A stretch of 64,000 nucleotides of DNA from Aphrocallistes beatrix (GCA_963281255.1 OY725494.1:881934-945933); one strand, 5' to 3'. Positions 11,266-23,461 are shown, counted from the stretch's first letter. Program-made: numbers and translations. Notes: a model not told the origin generated them from the sequence alone.

Positions 11266-11838
11266 TCCTTACTATTAAAACTCGATTAATGTATACGGTA
11301 TTTATTTATTTATTTATTTATATATCTATATATCTATATATATCTATATCTGTAACGAATTGATTGAAGAAACTGCCGGTCATAGAAAGCTAATTTTTGG
11401 TATGTGGGAGTCTTTTGGCTATGGCTCCAGTAAGTTCTGAGCTCAGAGCAAAATGTCGACTCATCATGGAATTATGACGTCATTGTCACATTTTTGAAAG
11501 TTAAGCAACACAGTTATTTGAGCATAACTCAGCCATTATAGGAGATAGAAGGCTGAAATTTTAATAGAATCTGTATCCTAACACGTCTCACATATGATGC
11601 AACTATCATCAAAAAATGATGACACATCACTTTGCTATGACGTCATCATTACTCATCAAAATTTTAAAAATTGAAATTTTTTTTTTTAGTGATATCGATT
11701 TTAAAACTAAGATGGACATATTTAGAGATGATATATCCCGTTTAATTAACCAATGTCACCTCCAGGCGACCGAAGGGAGCCTCCGGCGGACACAAAGTGT
11801 CCGCCAGCCGCGCAGCGCAAGCAAGCGAAGCGCGCTTG
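11266..11838 (+). repeat. Hel-A, near full-length copy
   Basis: 573 bp from TCCTTACTATTAAAACTCG to CGAAGCGCGCTTG. The body carries two TGACGTCA palindromes and a 3' hairpin (GCGGACACAAAGTGTCCGC). Directly downstream (about 11860-12175) is a Hel-B-type unit with GGTTGACATGGGGTTTTTAG. Confidence 0.8.
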
Positions 11839-12417
11839 TTTGTTTTAAAATACTATAAGGATAATTGAATATTTGCTTACTCTTATATACAAGTGTATAG
11901 CCATAAAAAAGGTTTTGTGATATTTTCACACCTTTATATATTTATTTTCACACCATTAGACGAATTTTGAAAATATGATAGAGACTTGCTTCCAAAGGTT
12001 GACATGGGGTTTTTAGGGGTGTAGATTTTGAATATTACCATATTGTAGAATTTATATGATGAATATTTTGTTTACTTTTATTACAATAGGTACATAATGT
12101 AAAAATATTTCCAAGATATGCTAGAAACTAGCCTTCAACCTTTTATATTTGTTCTTTAGGTGTGTAGATTGAACACATCCAAAGCCGATTGGTTCCCTTG
12201 AACATCTGTATTTGGCTGCATTCCTTCCTAGATAGATTTGAATCTCTTTGAAGTATCACCTATCGAGTTACAATAAGCACAGTAATAACACAAATAACAC
12301 ACTTTAATTGTTGGTAAAGTTCTGAAAACTGAAATTTTTGAGTAGTTTAAATGTAATAACATTTGGTAATGCACTTTGTGGATTCAAATTGACCTTACAT
12401 TCAGGATTGTCTGCAAG

Positions 12418-12562
12418 CAGAGGTGTAGCCAGCCCAATTTTTATGGTGCGGCAATTCCGTGAGAGGGTTGCGGCACCCAATGCTAATTTGTGAAATTTTA
12501 GTGGGCACAGCCTTTGAGGTTGCGGCCTAGGCCCCATGTGCCGCACCCTGGCTACGCCTCTG
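12418..12562. mobile_element. hAT MITE, 145 bp
   Basis: CAGAGGTGTAGCCAG...CTGGCTACGCCTCTG inverted termini with a perfect 8-bp TSD, TCTGCAAG (12410-12417, 12563-12570). Confidence 0.9.
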
Positions 12563-12726
12563 TCTGCAAGCCGCGCAGCTTAAGCAAACTTCAGGGAAGC
12601 GTGGTTATGTAACTAAGTTATCATAAATTGAACATGAATTGCATTTAGAAACAACAACAAAAGCCTAATTAATATCAAACAAACATAACTACACACTAAG
12701 AAAAAAATTGTTTAATTAAACGTAAT

Positions 12727-14952
12727 TTAATCAAAAGCATCAAGAGGAATCTTGTTCTCTTCCTGCAGGATTCTGAACGCTTGTATTGAGTGATCATAAT
12801 TCCACTCATTCTGCTCCAAGCACATCTCTGCCCACTCTGCTTTCAGTCGTGTTTCTAAACACAAGTTCTGTATTAGTTGATCTTTGGGCTGTGGATCTAA
12901 AGATAGATTTTGAAGAATGGATGTTAAAGGAGGTAGTATAAGTGACGGCTGAAGTAAATTTTGTGGGAGTGTGTTAGTATTCGGTTGGAATAATTGCGTT
13001 TGAACTGTTTGGGGAACTGTTACAGGTAATGCAGATTCAATTGTTTGCTGGGCAATAATAGTGTTTGAGGCATTGCGCTCACTGCTCTGCAGCCGATTGG
13101 ATGCATCTGCACTTGAACTAGTAGCGTGGTGTAGTGTTAGCTGATCATTTTTAATGAAAATACTGTCATCATTAATGCAGATATTGAAGGTGCGAGAGAA
13201 CCCTCTCATAACATCTTTTTTCTGATCTTGAGTGCATTCATAGAAAATTCCCCAGATATTGAATACGATTGAACTGGCCGTAATACACATTACGTCTACA
13301 ATGAAGGAGTCAGTATCGTGTTGGGAGTTTGGGAATTGACGCAATTGGTGAACAATATCGAATCTTCCGCAAAGCATGAGTCTCCTGCGTTTGTTGGCAT
13401 CCTTACAGCTTATTAAGTTTCGAGAAAAGCGCTTATAATCACCAAACCCCGGCCCATGTTTAATGGTGGAATAAGAATTAACTGAGAGAGAAAAATAGGA
13501 ATTGGTATCATAGCCCATGATCAAGTCATCACGTTTTCCAGAGTCATATACTTCATAGTAATTCTCAATGAAGGCCAGTACTATCCTGCTCGTGCCCTCT
13601 GGTCCGAGGAAGCTGGATTTACAAGTTGGAATCGAACCACTGATAAGGCCTATTCCAACAATAATAGGATCTGACAATTGCTCATTGTCTAGGACTCTTA
13701 GTCGAGGAAAAATCGCCCGCACATCTCGCCTATACTGAGACGCGTCTTTGTACCGTTTGCAGCAAGGATTGTCGTTTAAATATAATGCATGGAGTTGCTG
13801 CAAGCCTCGCAATTTCTCCAATTCTTGTAGGTTATGGATACGATTGAAGCTAAGATTGAGTTCTTTCAACTCCGGTGCTTTCTTTGGTAGCTCTATCAGA
13901 TGGGATAGGTTAGGAATGTTGTTCCTACTCAAATTAAGCCCAGCTAGATCGGAGCACTTGGTACCGATAAGATTCAGCATGATCGAAACCATCACGGAAT
14001 CGCCAAAGAAACCATGCATATTATGCTGCTTAGCTCGTTCATTTCGTGCGATTTGTTCCATATTGAGAGATTTATTCTTCGTATCGTAGCATGCGGCCAA
14101 TATATCCTGCACTACTTCGGTTGGATCTTCATCCATGAATCTCAGTTCATTCCGATTTGGGTTTTGGTTTTGATTATGTGGGGTAAGTGAGCGAGGTGGT
14201 TCAGATTCCCTCACGAATAGAGACAACTTTCCTGTGTTCGTATGAATGTCTAGGTGCTTTAGAGCATCGGCCAGCTCTGCATCTTGAGTGAAGAAGAGCA
14301 CTTTATCCGCTATCACGTGGTATGAGATAGGCTTGAATTCGATGTTCGTATTGGAGCGGAGCTGTTGGAACAACCAATCTTTGCTGTGCTTTGTTCCTTC
14401 ATTTATTGTAACTTTGAACCATTGTGCGTCTATCGGAGGTGGACTCCTATCGCGGTTTAGCGGCTTGCTACGTCGAATGTCCCTATCAAGCGACTTTAAG
14501 TGTTCCGTCTGGCCGCAAAACCCCCCTCGGAGGTACCTTCTCCCTCTCCTAAAGTGACCTGACCCCTGCTCATCATCATGAAAACCACCACTTCCATCCC
14601 GAAGATCCCAATTATTTCGAAGGTAATGTCCTCTTCTGCGATTATGGAACCCACCTATACGGTCTCTATCTTTGAATCCCCTGTTCCTAAGCTGGTCTGA
14701 ATCTCCCAAGGTCGATGCTGCACTCGACCTAATCATTTTTTCAGAAAACCCCCTTCCTATTGAAAGATTTAAATGAATTGTTACTTCTTTGTTTTCCCGG
14801 TCACCAAACCCAGACCGATCGCGGTGTGAGTATCCCTCTTCCCCATTTCCATCCCAGTAATGATACCGCCCGTTACCGACTCCTCTCGAATTACCATGAT
14901 AACCTCCTCCTCGACCTTCATCGTCTCGATCTCGATCTTGATAATGAGCCAT
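12727..14952 (-). CDS. NXF1: Nuclear RNA export factor 1 (TAP/NXF1), single exon
   Basis: A 741-residue mRNA export receptor. NXF1 pairs with NXT1/p15, binds mRNPs handed over by TREX and carries them through FG nucleoporins. Domains in order: an Arg/Gly/Asp-rich cargo and NLS region (1-170); a divergent RRM (about 176-250, opening QWFKVTI); leucine-rich repeats (about 332-425, including LAGLNLSRNNI and LKELNLSFNRI); an NTF2-like domain (about 452-612, with NYYEVYDSGKRDDL and QHDTDSFIVDV); a Gln/Pro/Leu linker; and a C-terminal UBA-like TAP-C domain (about 690-741, WAEMCLEQNEWNYDHSIQAF). The human protein is 619 residues; the excess here is in the N-terminal RG region and the linker. No intron interrupts 2.2 kb of coding sequence, which is unusual for this gene. 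The reading frame is clean, so it appears functional. Confidence 0.95.
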   Translation of the reverse strand: MAHYQDRDRDDEGRGGGYHGNSRGVGNGRYHYWDGNGEEGYSHRDRSGFGDRENKEVTIHLNLSIGRGFSEKMIRSSAASTLGDSDQLRNRGFKDRDRIGGFHNRRRGHYLRNNWDLRDGSGGFHDDEQGSGHFRRGRRYLRGGFCGQTEHLKSLDRDIRRSKPLNRDRSPPPIDAQWFKVTINEGTKHSKDWLFQQLRSNTNIEFKPISYHVIADKVLFFTQDAELADALKHLDIHTNTGKLSLFVRESEPPRSLTPHNQNQNPNRNELRFMDEDPTEVVQDILAACYDTKNKSLNMEQIARNERAKQHNMHGFFGDSVMVSIMLNLIGTKCSDLAGLNLSRNNIPNLSHLIELPKKAPELKELNLSFNRIHNLQELEKLRGLQQLHALYLNDNPCCKRYKDASQYRRDVRAIFPRLRVLDNEQLSDPIIVGIGLISGSIPTCKSSFLGPEGTSRIVLAFIENYYEVYDSGKRDDLIMGYDTNSYFSLSVNSYSTIKHGPGFGDYKRFSRNLISCKDANKRRRLMLCGRFDIVHQLRQFPNSQHDTDSFIVDVMCITASSIVFNIWGIFYECTQDQKKDVMRGFSRTFNICINDDSIFIKNDQLTLHHATSSSADASNRLQSSERNASNTIIAQQTIESALPVTVPQTVQTQLFQPNTNTLPQNLLQPSLILPPLTSILQNLSLDPQPKDQLIQNLCLETRLKAEWAEMCLEQNEWNYDHSIQAFRILQEENKIPLDAFD

Positions 14953-16100
14953 CCAATCAGTGATTCGCTAATTCAGTTCAGTGATAAATGACAAAGTTAC
15001 TATACGATTTTTGGTTATACACTATATGGCAAAATGAGACACTTTTGAAGGTCCAGACAAAGTGTTAAACTCAGAATTCATGATGGCATATCAAAATGTG
15101 ACCACATAAGGTGCATAAAAAATGTTTGACCCCTTTTGCAGTTGTACAATTTTGCTATGATGTACCATTTTTCTACGATCTTTATTGTAAAATTAATCAT
15201 TCATTTCGCACTATGTATTGCGAAATGAATTTATGTTCATCTGGATTTAACACCATGTGAGATTGGATTACATTTACTATTGAAATAATATATCCATTGA
15301 TACGAGCTAGTACACAACCAATATGTTGGGGTTCAGACTTGAAACTACGTATTAATAGATAACTAAACGATATTGCACATGTATTACTGAGCTAGTTGAA
15401 TATGATTGTACATATGTATGTATGCATGTATGTATATGGATAATATTATACATTTCTTTGAAACTTAATATCTTGATGATGAAAAGTGGTAGGACAAAAC
15501 TTTCAACAAATAAATCTTCACCATAAAAATTATATTTTTCATTATCACGTGGAGAAAGAATAGGTGTAGCAATCAATGGAATATAGTACCAAAGTAAAAT
15601 AATGATTAAAATGATAGAACAGTCAATATTGAACACTCATTATTAGCTAGATATACGAGATATAGGATATCAGCCTATATAGAAATTAGAGTACTCACAT
15701 GAATAATTTCTATTTGGTCAAAGCGCAGCTATCCCTTAATAGTGAACTAAAGAAGTTCACTCTTGGAGCATTAATGATCAACATTCGTTCATGTTAGTAA
15801 ACATGGACTGTTACCAGTCATTTCACGAGTTAACATCAAACAAAACGGAAATTATATTCAATGATTGTCTCAAAGCAATTAAGAATGCGCTAGCAAGAAA
15901 TTTTTTTGTAAAAAAAGTGGCTACACTAATATGTCTTGAAAGAGTGTCCAAAATGATGGTGAATTTATAGTATGGAGGATTTGTCACGTAATAAATACAA
16001 GAACGTTCGCTCGCTTGCGATATGCGAATTTAATGAAAAGTATTACCATTTCCACACTAGTAAGAGGGAAATTTGGTTCAAAGGAATTCAAAAAAATACC
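14953..16100. other. NXF1 upstream region, no gene seen
   Basis: AT-rich sequence with no supportable ORF. A small TGTA/TGCA microsatellite lies near 15412-15440. Confidence 0.4.
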
Positions 16101-16106
16101 CTAGTT

Positions 16107-16290
16107 TGCCTCCACCTTTATCAAGCAGTCACCACCCAGAGATCCCACGAAAGCACCAGATACCAAGTGAGAGTCGTCTAGCACAGTGGGACTTATTTGA
16201 CAATAACTAAGCTAGACTATACTCACTTGGTATCCGGCGCTTTTGATCTCTGGGTGGCGACTGCTTGATAAAGGTGGAGGAAAATTGGTG
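16107..16290. repeat. Short foldback repeat
   Basis: Arms of about 60 bp (16107-16165 and 16225-16290), sharing CTCCACCTTTATCAAGCAGT and GATACCAAGTGAG, are inverted around a 60-nt loop. The element boundaries were not resolved. Confidence 0.65.
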
Positions 16291-16775
16291 CATCTTTATG
16301 ATATTATTTGTACATGATAGAATTATTGATGAGTCATTTTCCTGATAATGGAAATTTTTGCATAGAAAGGTATTGCAATGCCTCTCGAGGGTGAAAAATT
16401 CAGATATTTTTGAGGAAATGTTTTTGGGAAACATTGTATACCCATAGCATTCTAATACACTAAGGCAGTGGCGCCAACTATGATTTCTGAACCATGGAAT
16501 GGTTAAACGAGCTCAGTGAATTTTTCTTAAAATGGTTAGATTATGCTGGGATATTGCTTCATACATTATATAATCATCATTTGCATTAATTCTAAATCAA
16601 TTTTCTTCAAAATGGTTCGAGGATCGCACTGTAAAGTATTGTTATACACTATAATCAAATTAAGATATCAAACATAAGTTGTGGTTTTGATTTATTAATA
16701 ACAATGACAGTCTATTGTAGTAGTGTTGTACAATGATTTATTGTGATAGTGTAGTCATATATATGGTATAGAAAA

Positions 16776-17171
16776 GGTGTGAAAAATTGTTTTCCATTTT
16801 TTTTGAAGAGGTGGGAAAATTTCGCTTAGTTTTTTTCATATCTCTACGGCTTGCCAATTCTTCAATCAATTCAGACAAACACACACACAAAAAAAACCCT
16901 AGCGTTTAATCTTTATATAGTAAAACGCTAGGATTTTTTTGTTTGTTTGTTTGTCCGGATTGATTGAAGAATTGGCAAGTCGTAGAAATACGAAAATTGG
17001 CATGTAGATGTCAAATGATAAATCTACAATTAATTTCGAAAATCTAAGCAAAATTTTCACACCTCCGCAAAAAAAGATGGAAAACAACTTTTCACACCTT
17101 TTCTATACAATACTATGTACGGTTTCACTTTCACAATAGAAATCATTGTACGACACTATCGTAGGCTGTCA
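16776..17171. repeat. Two Hel-B 5' ends arranged head to head
   Basis: A minus-oriented Hel-B start (about 16776-16912) meets a plus-oriented one (16913-17171). Both carry AAACGCTAGGATTTTTTT-type starts and TTGATTGAAGAATTGGCAAG. The result is an inverted repeat with arms of about 130 bp. Confidence 0.7.
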
Positions 17172-17706
17172 TCCTTACTATTAAAACTCGATTGTTATTT
17201 GTGTATATATATATATCTCTGTAACGAATTGATTGAAGAAACTGCCGGAATCAGAAAGCTGATTTTTGGCATGTGGGAGTCTTTTGGCTATGGCTCCAGT
17301 AAGTTCTGAGTTCAGAGCAAAATGTCGACTCATCATGGAATTATGACGTCATTGTCACATTTTTAAAAGTTAAGCAACACAGTTATTCGGGCATAACTCA
17401 GCCATTATAGGAGATAGAAGGCTGAAATTTTAATAGAATCTGTGTACTAACATACCTCACATATGATGCAACTATTATCAAAAAATGATGACTCATCACT
17501 TTGTTATGACGTCATCATTACGCATCAAAAATTTTTAAATTCACAAATTTGGTGATTTTTCGAGTGATATCGATTAGCACAGTAGGACAGACATATTTAG
17601 AGATGTTATCTCCCTTATAATTAACCAATGTGACTCCAGGCGGAGCCTCCGGCGGACACAAAGTGTCCGCCAGCCGCGCAGCGCAAGCAAGCGCGAAGCG
17701 CGCTTG
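17172..17706 (+). repeat. Hel-A inserted into Hel-B
   Basis: 535 bp from TCCTTACTATT to GCGCGCTTG. The flanks GTCA and TTGTTATTAAT are contiguous in the uninterrupted Hel-B copy at 31491, so insertion was between A and T without target duplication. The host Hel-B body resumes at 17707 and continues, with further truncated 3' ends at about 18072 and 18505. Confidence 0.85.
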
Positions 17707-18914
17707 TTGTTATTAATACTTCAAAGCAATAACTTATATAGATGTCTCGATTATATTATAGTGTATAGCAATAAAAAGGTTTTGTGTAGATTTTCACACC
17801 TTTATATACATATTTTAACACCATTTGACGAATTTTGAAAAAGATGCTAGAAAGCTTCCTAAGGTTGACATGGGGTTTTCCGGGGTGTAGATTTAGAATA
17901 TTAAATTTTCGGATCTATTTGAGAAATTATTTGTTAACTTTTATTTACAAATTTTATATGAAGTAAATAAATTCCCAAAATAGGCAAGATTGAGTAACTC
18001 CAGATGTCCGGGCGACTCTGCCGACACAAAGTGTTCGCAAGCCGCGCAGCGGAAGCAGGAGAAGCGCGCTTGTATATAAGAAAATTCATCCAAACTTTAT
18101 ATCGCATTATTAATCATGGAAGTGAGCACTATCATCTTATTTAAATTGTAACCTCTTTAACTAATAATATCTTATACGGTTGACATGGAGTTTTCAAGGG
18201 TGTAGATTCCGAATATTACATTTTCAGGTCAATATTATAATCATTCGTTTACTTTTGTTTATTTTAGATACATAAAGTAAACAAATTACAAAAAATAGGG
18301 CTTCCAAAGGTTGACATGGGGTTTTCAGGGGTGTAGTTTAGAACATTATATCTTCGGATCCACATGAGAAATTATTCGTTTACTTTTGTTTACAATATTT
18401 ATATAAAGTAAAAAATTCCCAAAATATGTCAGATTGAGTAACTCCAGGCGCCCGCATGGCGACTCTGCGGACAGACAGTGTCCGCAAGCAAGCGAAGCGT
18501 GCTTGTTGTGACTTAAAACTCGATTTTATTCTAGTATGGGCATTATTGTTGGCAAAAAAGTAATTTACTTGAAAAGAATTTAGTGGAATACTCTTAGCAG
18601 TGAGAGTAAGTTTGGTGATTAGCTAGATCTGTGGCTCAGAAACTGTAGTAACATTAGCTGCTATGTCAGCCACACTTTCTCCATCCAGCTTTGTAAATTT
18701 CGCTTAGATCTTCTTAATCGTAGATTTATCATTTTGTCACCTACTACTATATGCCAATTTTTATATCTCCACGACTGACCAATTCGGACAGACGAACAAA
18801 CAAACTAATAATTCATGGCGTTGTTAACATTACAAATATCACATCGATGTTATCCTACATGAAATCCTGCACGAATTGTCTGGTCATGATTTGTAAGGCC
18901 ACGAATTGTATATA

Positions 18915-19748
18915 TGTTATGGGCAATATGAGAAATTGGCCATTTTGCATAATGCCTAGGCAATATGCATAATGCTATTTTCTGAGTCAATATGCATAAA
19001 GTCCAGACAATATGCATAATGCTATTTTCTGAGTCAATATGCATAATGTCCAGACAATATGCATAATGCTTCCCTCATTGGACAATATACATAATGTCAT
19101 GCTATACCGCCATGTTCTGTAAATAATGGAAATGAAGAAGAAGGCTTTGGTTCAGCTGTTGTATGCAGACTGTGTCATCAAAAAATCTTATTACACATCA
19201 GCGAGATGGAGCAAAAAGAAAACAAGGACAGCAGGCTGATAAAATGTTCGAGCAATCTACAAAAATATTCAAACAAGCAAACATTGGAGACACAGTAATG
19301 GTACCTTTACCCGAGGTAGATCGAGGTAAAGGTGACTTTCGGAATATTAAGGCAATTGTTGTGGCAGTTGAACATAATAGTACCTACAAGCTAGGTACAA
19401 AATATGGCCTCTTGAATGAGTTAAGCATACACATAGGCCAAATAGCTGAGTATCATCGAAGAATGACTAGACAAAACGAATGTATCCCAAATTATTTATA
19501 ATTAGTGATTTTACGTATATTATTCGTATCATTAATTGATCAAACATCATTTTATATGTCTTAATTTTACGAAAGTGTTTAGTAAAAATAATGCTGACAG
19601 CAAGAAAATTTGTATAATGCGTATGGAAAATTGTATTTCGTATATTGTCCAATGAGAGAAGCATTATGCATATTGACTCAGAAAATAGCATTATGCATAT
19701 TGCCTAGGCATTATGCAAAATGACCAATTTCTCATATTGCCCATAACA
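18915..19748 (+). mobile_element. Gin-1 element, copy 1 (internally deleted)
   Basis: Inverted ends TGTTATGGGCAATATGAG and its complement are flanked by TATA on both sides. Subterminal regions carry several CAATATGCATAATG repeats in both arms. It encodes the 19163-19501 fragment. Compared with copy 2 at 54646 it lacks the segment between CTTGAAT and GAATGAG. Confidence 0.85.
19163..19501 (+). pseudogene. KRBA2-like/Ginger integrase C-terminal fragment
   Basis: 112 codons. The block NIGDTVMVPLPEVDRGKGDFRNI followed by AIVVAVEHNSTYKLGTKYGLL matches the region after the integrase core in KRBA2-like, transposon-derived proteins (consensus VPVPDVDRGRGDPRN...YRLGTKxG). The DDE core and the Cys-rich tail are missing. 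The residues after GLLN are out of the family context because an internal deletion joins them to the element's 3' region. This is a remnant inside Gin-1, not a host gene. Confidence 0.7.
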
Positions 19749-19817
19749 TATATATGTTGCAGGCGAAATGCGTTTCGTCTGAAATATTACGCGAAACGCG
19801 TTTCGCCTAGGCAGTGG

Positions 19818-20112
19818 GCGTTTCAATACAATCATGGGTAGTTAATATATCATTATTTAGGAAATGATACGAGATTGAATCTATTTTCGAATAAAAACAA
19901 CAAACTGACTTATATCATGTTTCATTTCTTTATTTATTCACTATATATTAACTGAATTACTGTATATTAACCGAAGAAGGCCGGGAAATTGAAGGGGTGA
20001 TTTTTGAAAATTTCACGTGAAATTACGGTACTTTTTAGCTTGAATTGGACTAATTCTGCTTTAAAAACGCTACGTTATTTCAATATTAACTACCCATGAT
20101 TGTATTGAAACT
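19818..20112. repeat. Foldback repeat
   Basis: GTTTCAATACAATCATGGGT at 19828 is repeated in inverted orientation at about 20091-20112, with an AT-rich loop between. An isolated palindromic block, AAACGCGTTTCG, lies just upstream at about 19792. Confidence 0.6.
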
Positions 20113-20119
20113 GTCAGGC

Positions 20120-20248
20120 CCAGAAAACTGATTTTTATAAACGATGACTCATCACTTTGTTATGACGTCATCATTACTCATCAAAATTTTGATAATTGAT
20201 AAATATGGTGATTTTCCGTGCGATATCGATTATAACAGTAGGACAGAC
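20120..20248 (+). repeat. Hel-A left part, split by FB-1 and FB-2
   Basis: Hel-A body ending ...CAGTAGGACAGAC at 20248. Its continuation (GTATTTAGAGATGTTATTTCC to GCGCGCTTG) is at 26185-26273, about 5.9 kb away. Confidence 0.8.
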
Positions 20249-20739
20249 CATAGCATTCTATACACTAAGGCAATGGTGCTGATCAGTGGACTTGGACTAG
20301 GGATTGGTTAGATCAGTTAGTTTATTTTGATTTCAAAATTATAATACAATTGTAAATTTGCTGTAACTACCCATATTAAGTAAATAATTAGTAACCTACT
20401 GCCCTTTTATGAAATCATGAATGGTCTGGAGATAATTTCATACATAGTGGACATGTAATAAGTAAATTAATAAATAATTAAGCAGAAATAAGTATAATTG
20501 GTAACATATGATTCACAGTTAAAAAGAGCATAGAAGTAGTTTAGAAAGTCGAGTAGAAGCGAGATATGATGATAGGGGTAGAATGTAATTCCGATGCGTT
20601 TTGAATAAGTGTCATTGTAGCCGTTAGTGGAGTTCCTCGATAATGATGAAGTAGATTTCATTCAGACGGTTGTAGATACAGGAGTGATAGATCATGTCGG
20701 AGGATTTATCTATAAGAATCTATTACAATAATTAGGTAC

Positions 20740-21163
20740 TGTTGCATGAAAAAATGCACCCCCCGTGAAAAATGCCCCCACCATGGATATTCATGTAATA
20801 TGGGGGGGGGCAAAATTTCATGGAGTTAGCGTGAAAAATTGCCCCCCCGTGAAAAAATGCCCCCCACCATGGATATTCTAAAGTATGCCAATGCTTATAC
20901 AAAACTTTTTGAATGCTATTTGGCTTCTATTCGTTTACTAAAGCATTGCAAATCAACAAACTAGTCGTGTGAAGTAATAACAATGACTTTCATAAATGTA
21001 TCGTATATAAATAGTATCAGCAATATTTAGTGTTAAACTCAAGAATATCCATGGTGGGGGCATTTTTTCATGGGGGGGCAATTTTTCACGCTAACTCCAT
21101 GAAATTTTGCCCCCCCCCCATATTACATGAATATCCATGGTGGGGGCATTTTTTCATGCAACA
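20740..21163. mobile_element. Gin-3 MITE with poly-C arms
   Basis: TGTTGCATGAAAAAATG...CATTTTTTCATGCAACA ends with arms of about 140 bp, flanked by GTAC (20736-20739, 21164-21167). FB-1 copy 2 lacks it (GGCACTAAATTTGG), giving an empty site. The arms contain repeated GCCCCCCACCATGGATATTC-type blocks. Confidence 0.85.
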
Positions 21164-21221
21164 GTACTAACTTTGGTTCGAAATAATATTTGTAACGGAT
21201 ATAAATAATTATCAGTACATA

Positions 21222-21491
21222 CAGGGTGTTTCAAATGTCTTGGTACCGCTTCTAATAGAGCCACGAAAAACTAAGAAATAAAAAAATTATCAATCGGGCC
21301 GCTGAAAAAGTAATATCGAAATCATTCTTAGAAAATTTAGTGAGTAGTATGTCAAATCGAGTTAGGAAAGTACTAGAATTGAAAGGTTATTATATTGGCA
21401 AATGAAATTCAAAGTGAATGGAATTCAGCATGTATTATATGTAGTATTTAAGTTAAAATGTTCAAGGGGCCAAGACTTTTGAAACACCCTG
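21222..21491. mobile_element. mariner-like MITE in FB-1 copy 1
   Basis: CAGGGTGTTTCAAATGTCTT...GACTTTTGAAACACCCTG with TA to the left; the right TA has mutated to TC. An orthologous copy with intact TA is at 32824-33097. Confidence 0.85.
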
Positions 21492-21643
21492 TCAAGCAGC
21501 GGTTCTGAACCTGGGGTACGCATAGCACCCCCAGGGGGTACCTGCGGTAAATTTTTTTAATTAAGCAATATATTCATGCAGTTCATCCCAAACCAAACCA
21601 ACAAACAAAATAAAACAAAAATTAGAGGGGTACGTGAAACCTC

Positions 21644-23461
21644 CAGCCGTATTCACTAAGATCGATCTTAAGTCTTAAGATCGATCTTAGTTAAGATCGA
21701 TCTTAAGATCGAACTTAGAGCTATTCACTAAGAATTAAGATCGATCTTAAGATAGAACTTAGAAATAACGTTAGGGTTAATATGATTAGAATATAGCATT
21801 ATACTAATCAAATACAAAACTGAACTATAATATTTGTAATGGTAAGTGGTCATTTATTATTGATCTAGTGAAAATAAACTATATTTCTTCTTTTTGTTCA
21901 AAATTGGGGCAATTAATGTCAATATTAGGAGCAAAGAAGATTGATTAACCCACTCCTGTGAGACATAGCTTCTATCTATGTAGTTGTACCGCCTGGAATG
22001 CCTGCTAGTGAGTCTCTTACATATCTGTGGTGAAATCTTTGTTTTAACTTTGAATTCTATTATGAAAATTCAATGTTTTATGCATGTAATCTATAATTAT
22101 TCTACACTAGTCAATATCAAAGGAAGAGCTATCAAAGAGCACAAGTTATACCTCATGGATTCATAATATTATATTAAACAAAACATATAAACGACGTGCC
22201 TTTATATATTGTAACATGAAAACCTCTCTAAAACAAAGTATAAACACTGGATATGAGAAGTACAATAAAGTGAACTCTATCGACGGTAAAATTTCTGCGT
22301 CATTTGGTGTTACGAAAATAATTGGTGTCATTAGTGGTTATGGTAAGTCGGCATCCTCCCGTGTATATAAATTGCTGCTGAGTACTTGCATTAACAATAC
22401 CAGACCAAATGGACAAATCCCGCAAAGCAAATTGGACCAGAGAAGTCTCATTAATGAAATTGAATCAGCAGGTGAGATTTTGAGAGGCTCAGGAATTCTG
22501 CTGACAAAAACAGGAAGCCAGAAAGACTGGTGTGGGGTACAAACACTGCTGGACAGGTAGAAGACGAGGACATACAATTATATCAGCAGATAGAAGTATT
22601 TCTGACTCTGCAGATCGGGTAACAGAGATGTTTCAAAACACCCTTGCTTTTAGCGGAATTACAGGTGCTGCTGATCTTTTTCAAAGCACCAGCTGAGAAC
22701 AATGAAATTCCAATAGCATCAACAGTATCAGCTGCAGGTCCTGTTGAATTTGAAGATACTCCAATTTTAGAGTCTCCAGAAGTTGAAATCCCGACAATAT
22801 ATACTCGTAAGCCATCAAAGAAAAGTCGGAAGAGAAGGCGAACTGTTGATGAGCAAGATGATTCGGTCGAACTCTTGAAGGCTGCAGACTTACTTCCATT
22901 ACAGCAGGTTGATGAAGAGCAGAGGGACTATTATAGATTGAAACGTCAGAGACTGCTGAAAAAATCATTGTGAATAGGAAAATAGGATCAAGTGATTATT
23001 ATCAGTCATGTGAATCAATATATAAAGCCTGTCTCTATAATTGTGCATATTGGAATGATTATATGATCAAAGAATGTATGTTTGTTTATTCATACAAATC
23101 CAAAAAGAATTTGCCACGAATATAGCATGTGATACATGTTGCGATGTTACACACAAAAAGGAGACATGTTTTTAAAATATTTAAATTTTATTTGAAGTCT
23201 AATATCAATCAAGGTAGATTAAATGTTCGATAGAAGTAAGTTTGAACAACATTTATGGAGTAATTAGTGAAAATCGAATCAATTCCAATACTTAAGACAC
23301 CTCCCTAGGTTGCTTAAAGTTCGGTCTTAAGTTCGGTCTTAAGACCGAACTTAAATCTTAGTGAATACCATTCTTAGTGAATACGACTTAAGATCGAACT
23401 TAAGACTTAAGCACTAAGATCGATCTTAAGATCGGTCTTAAGTTCTTAGTGAATACGGCCG
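21644..23461 (+). mobile_element. PIF/Harbinger-like element (1.8 kb)
   Basis: Ends CAGCCGTATTCACTAAGA and TCTTAGTGAATACGGCCG, flanked by CTC on both sides. The empty site is GAAACCTCATG in the copy at 33103. The subterminal zones are dense in AAGATCGATCTTAAG and TTAAGTTCGGTCTTAAG palindromes. It encodes a Myb/SANT-like relic but no DDE transposase. The CTC duplication is not the usual TWA of Harbingers, so the superfamily call is tentative. Confidence 0.65.
22409..22973 (+). pseudogene. Myb/SANT-like DNA-binding protein relic of the Harbinger-like element
   Basis: An ATG at 22409 opens MDKSRKANWTREVSLMKLN, which resembles the start of Myb/SANT-like proteins encoded by Harbinger elements. 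The frame closes soon after. Sense resumes at 22644-22973 with an acidic and basic stretch (KPSKKSRKRRRTVDEQDD, an NLS-like cluster) and a leucine-rich C-terminus (LLPLQQVDEEQRDYYRLKRQ) typical of the ends of those proteins. Several frame disruptions show it is dead. Confidence 0.5.

Noticed and set aside
16441..16510. CATAGCATTCTAATACACTAAGGCAG as another FB-1 copy
   Set aside because: Only the terminal 25 bp match; no body or right end could be found, so it is at most a scrap.
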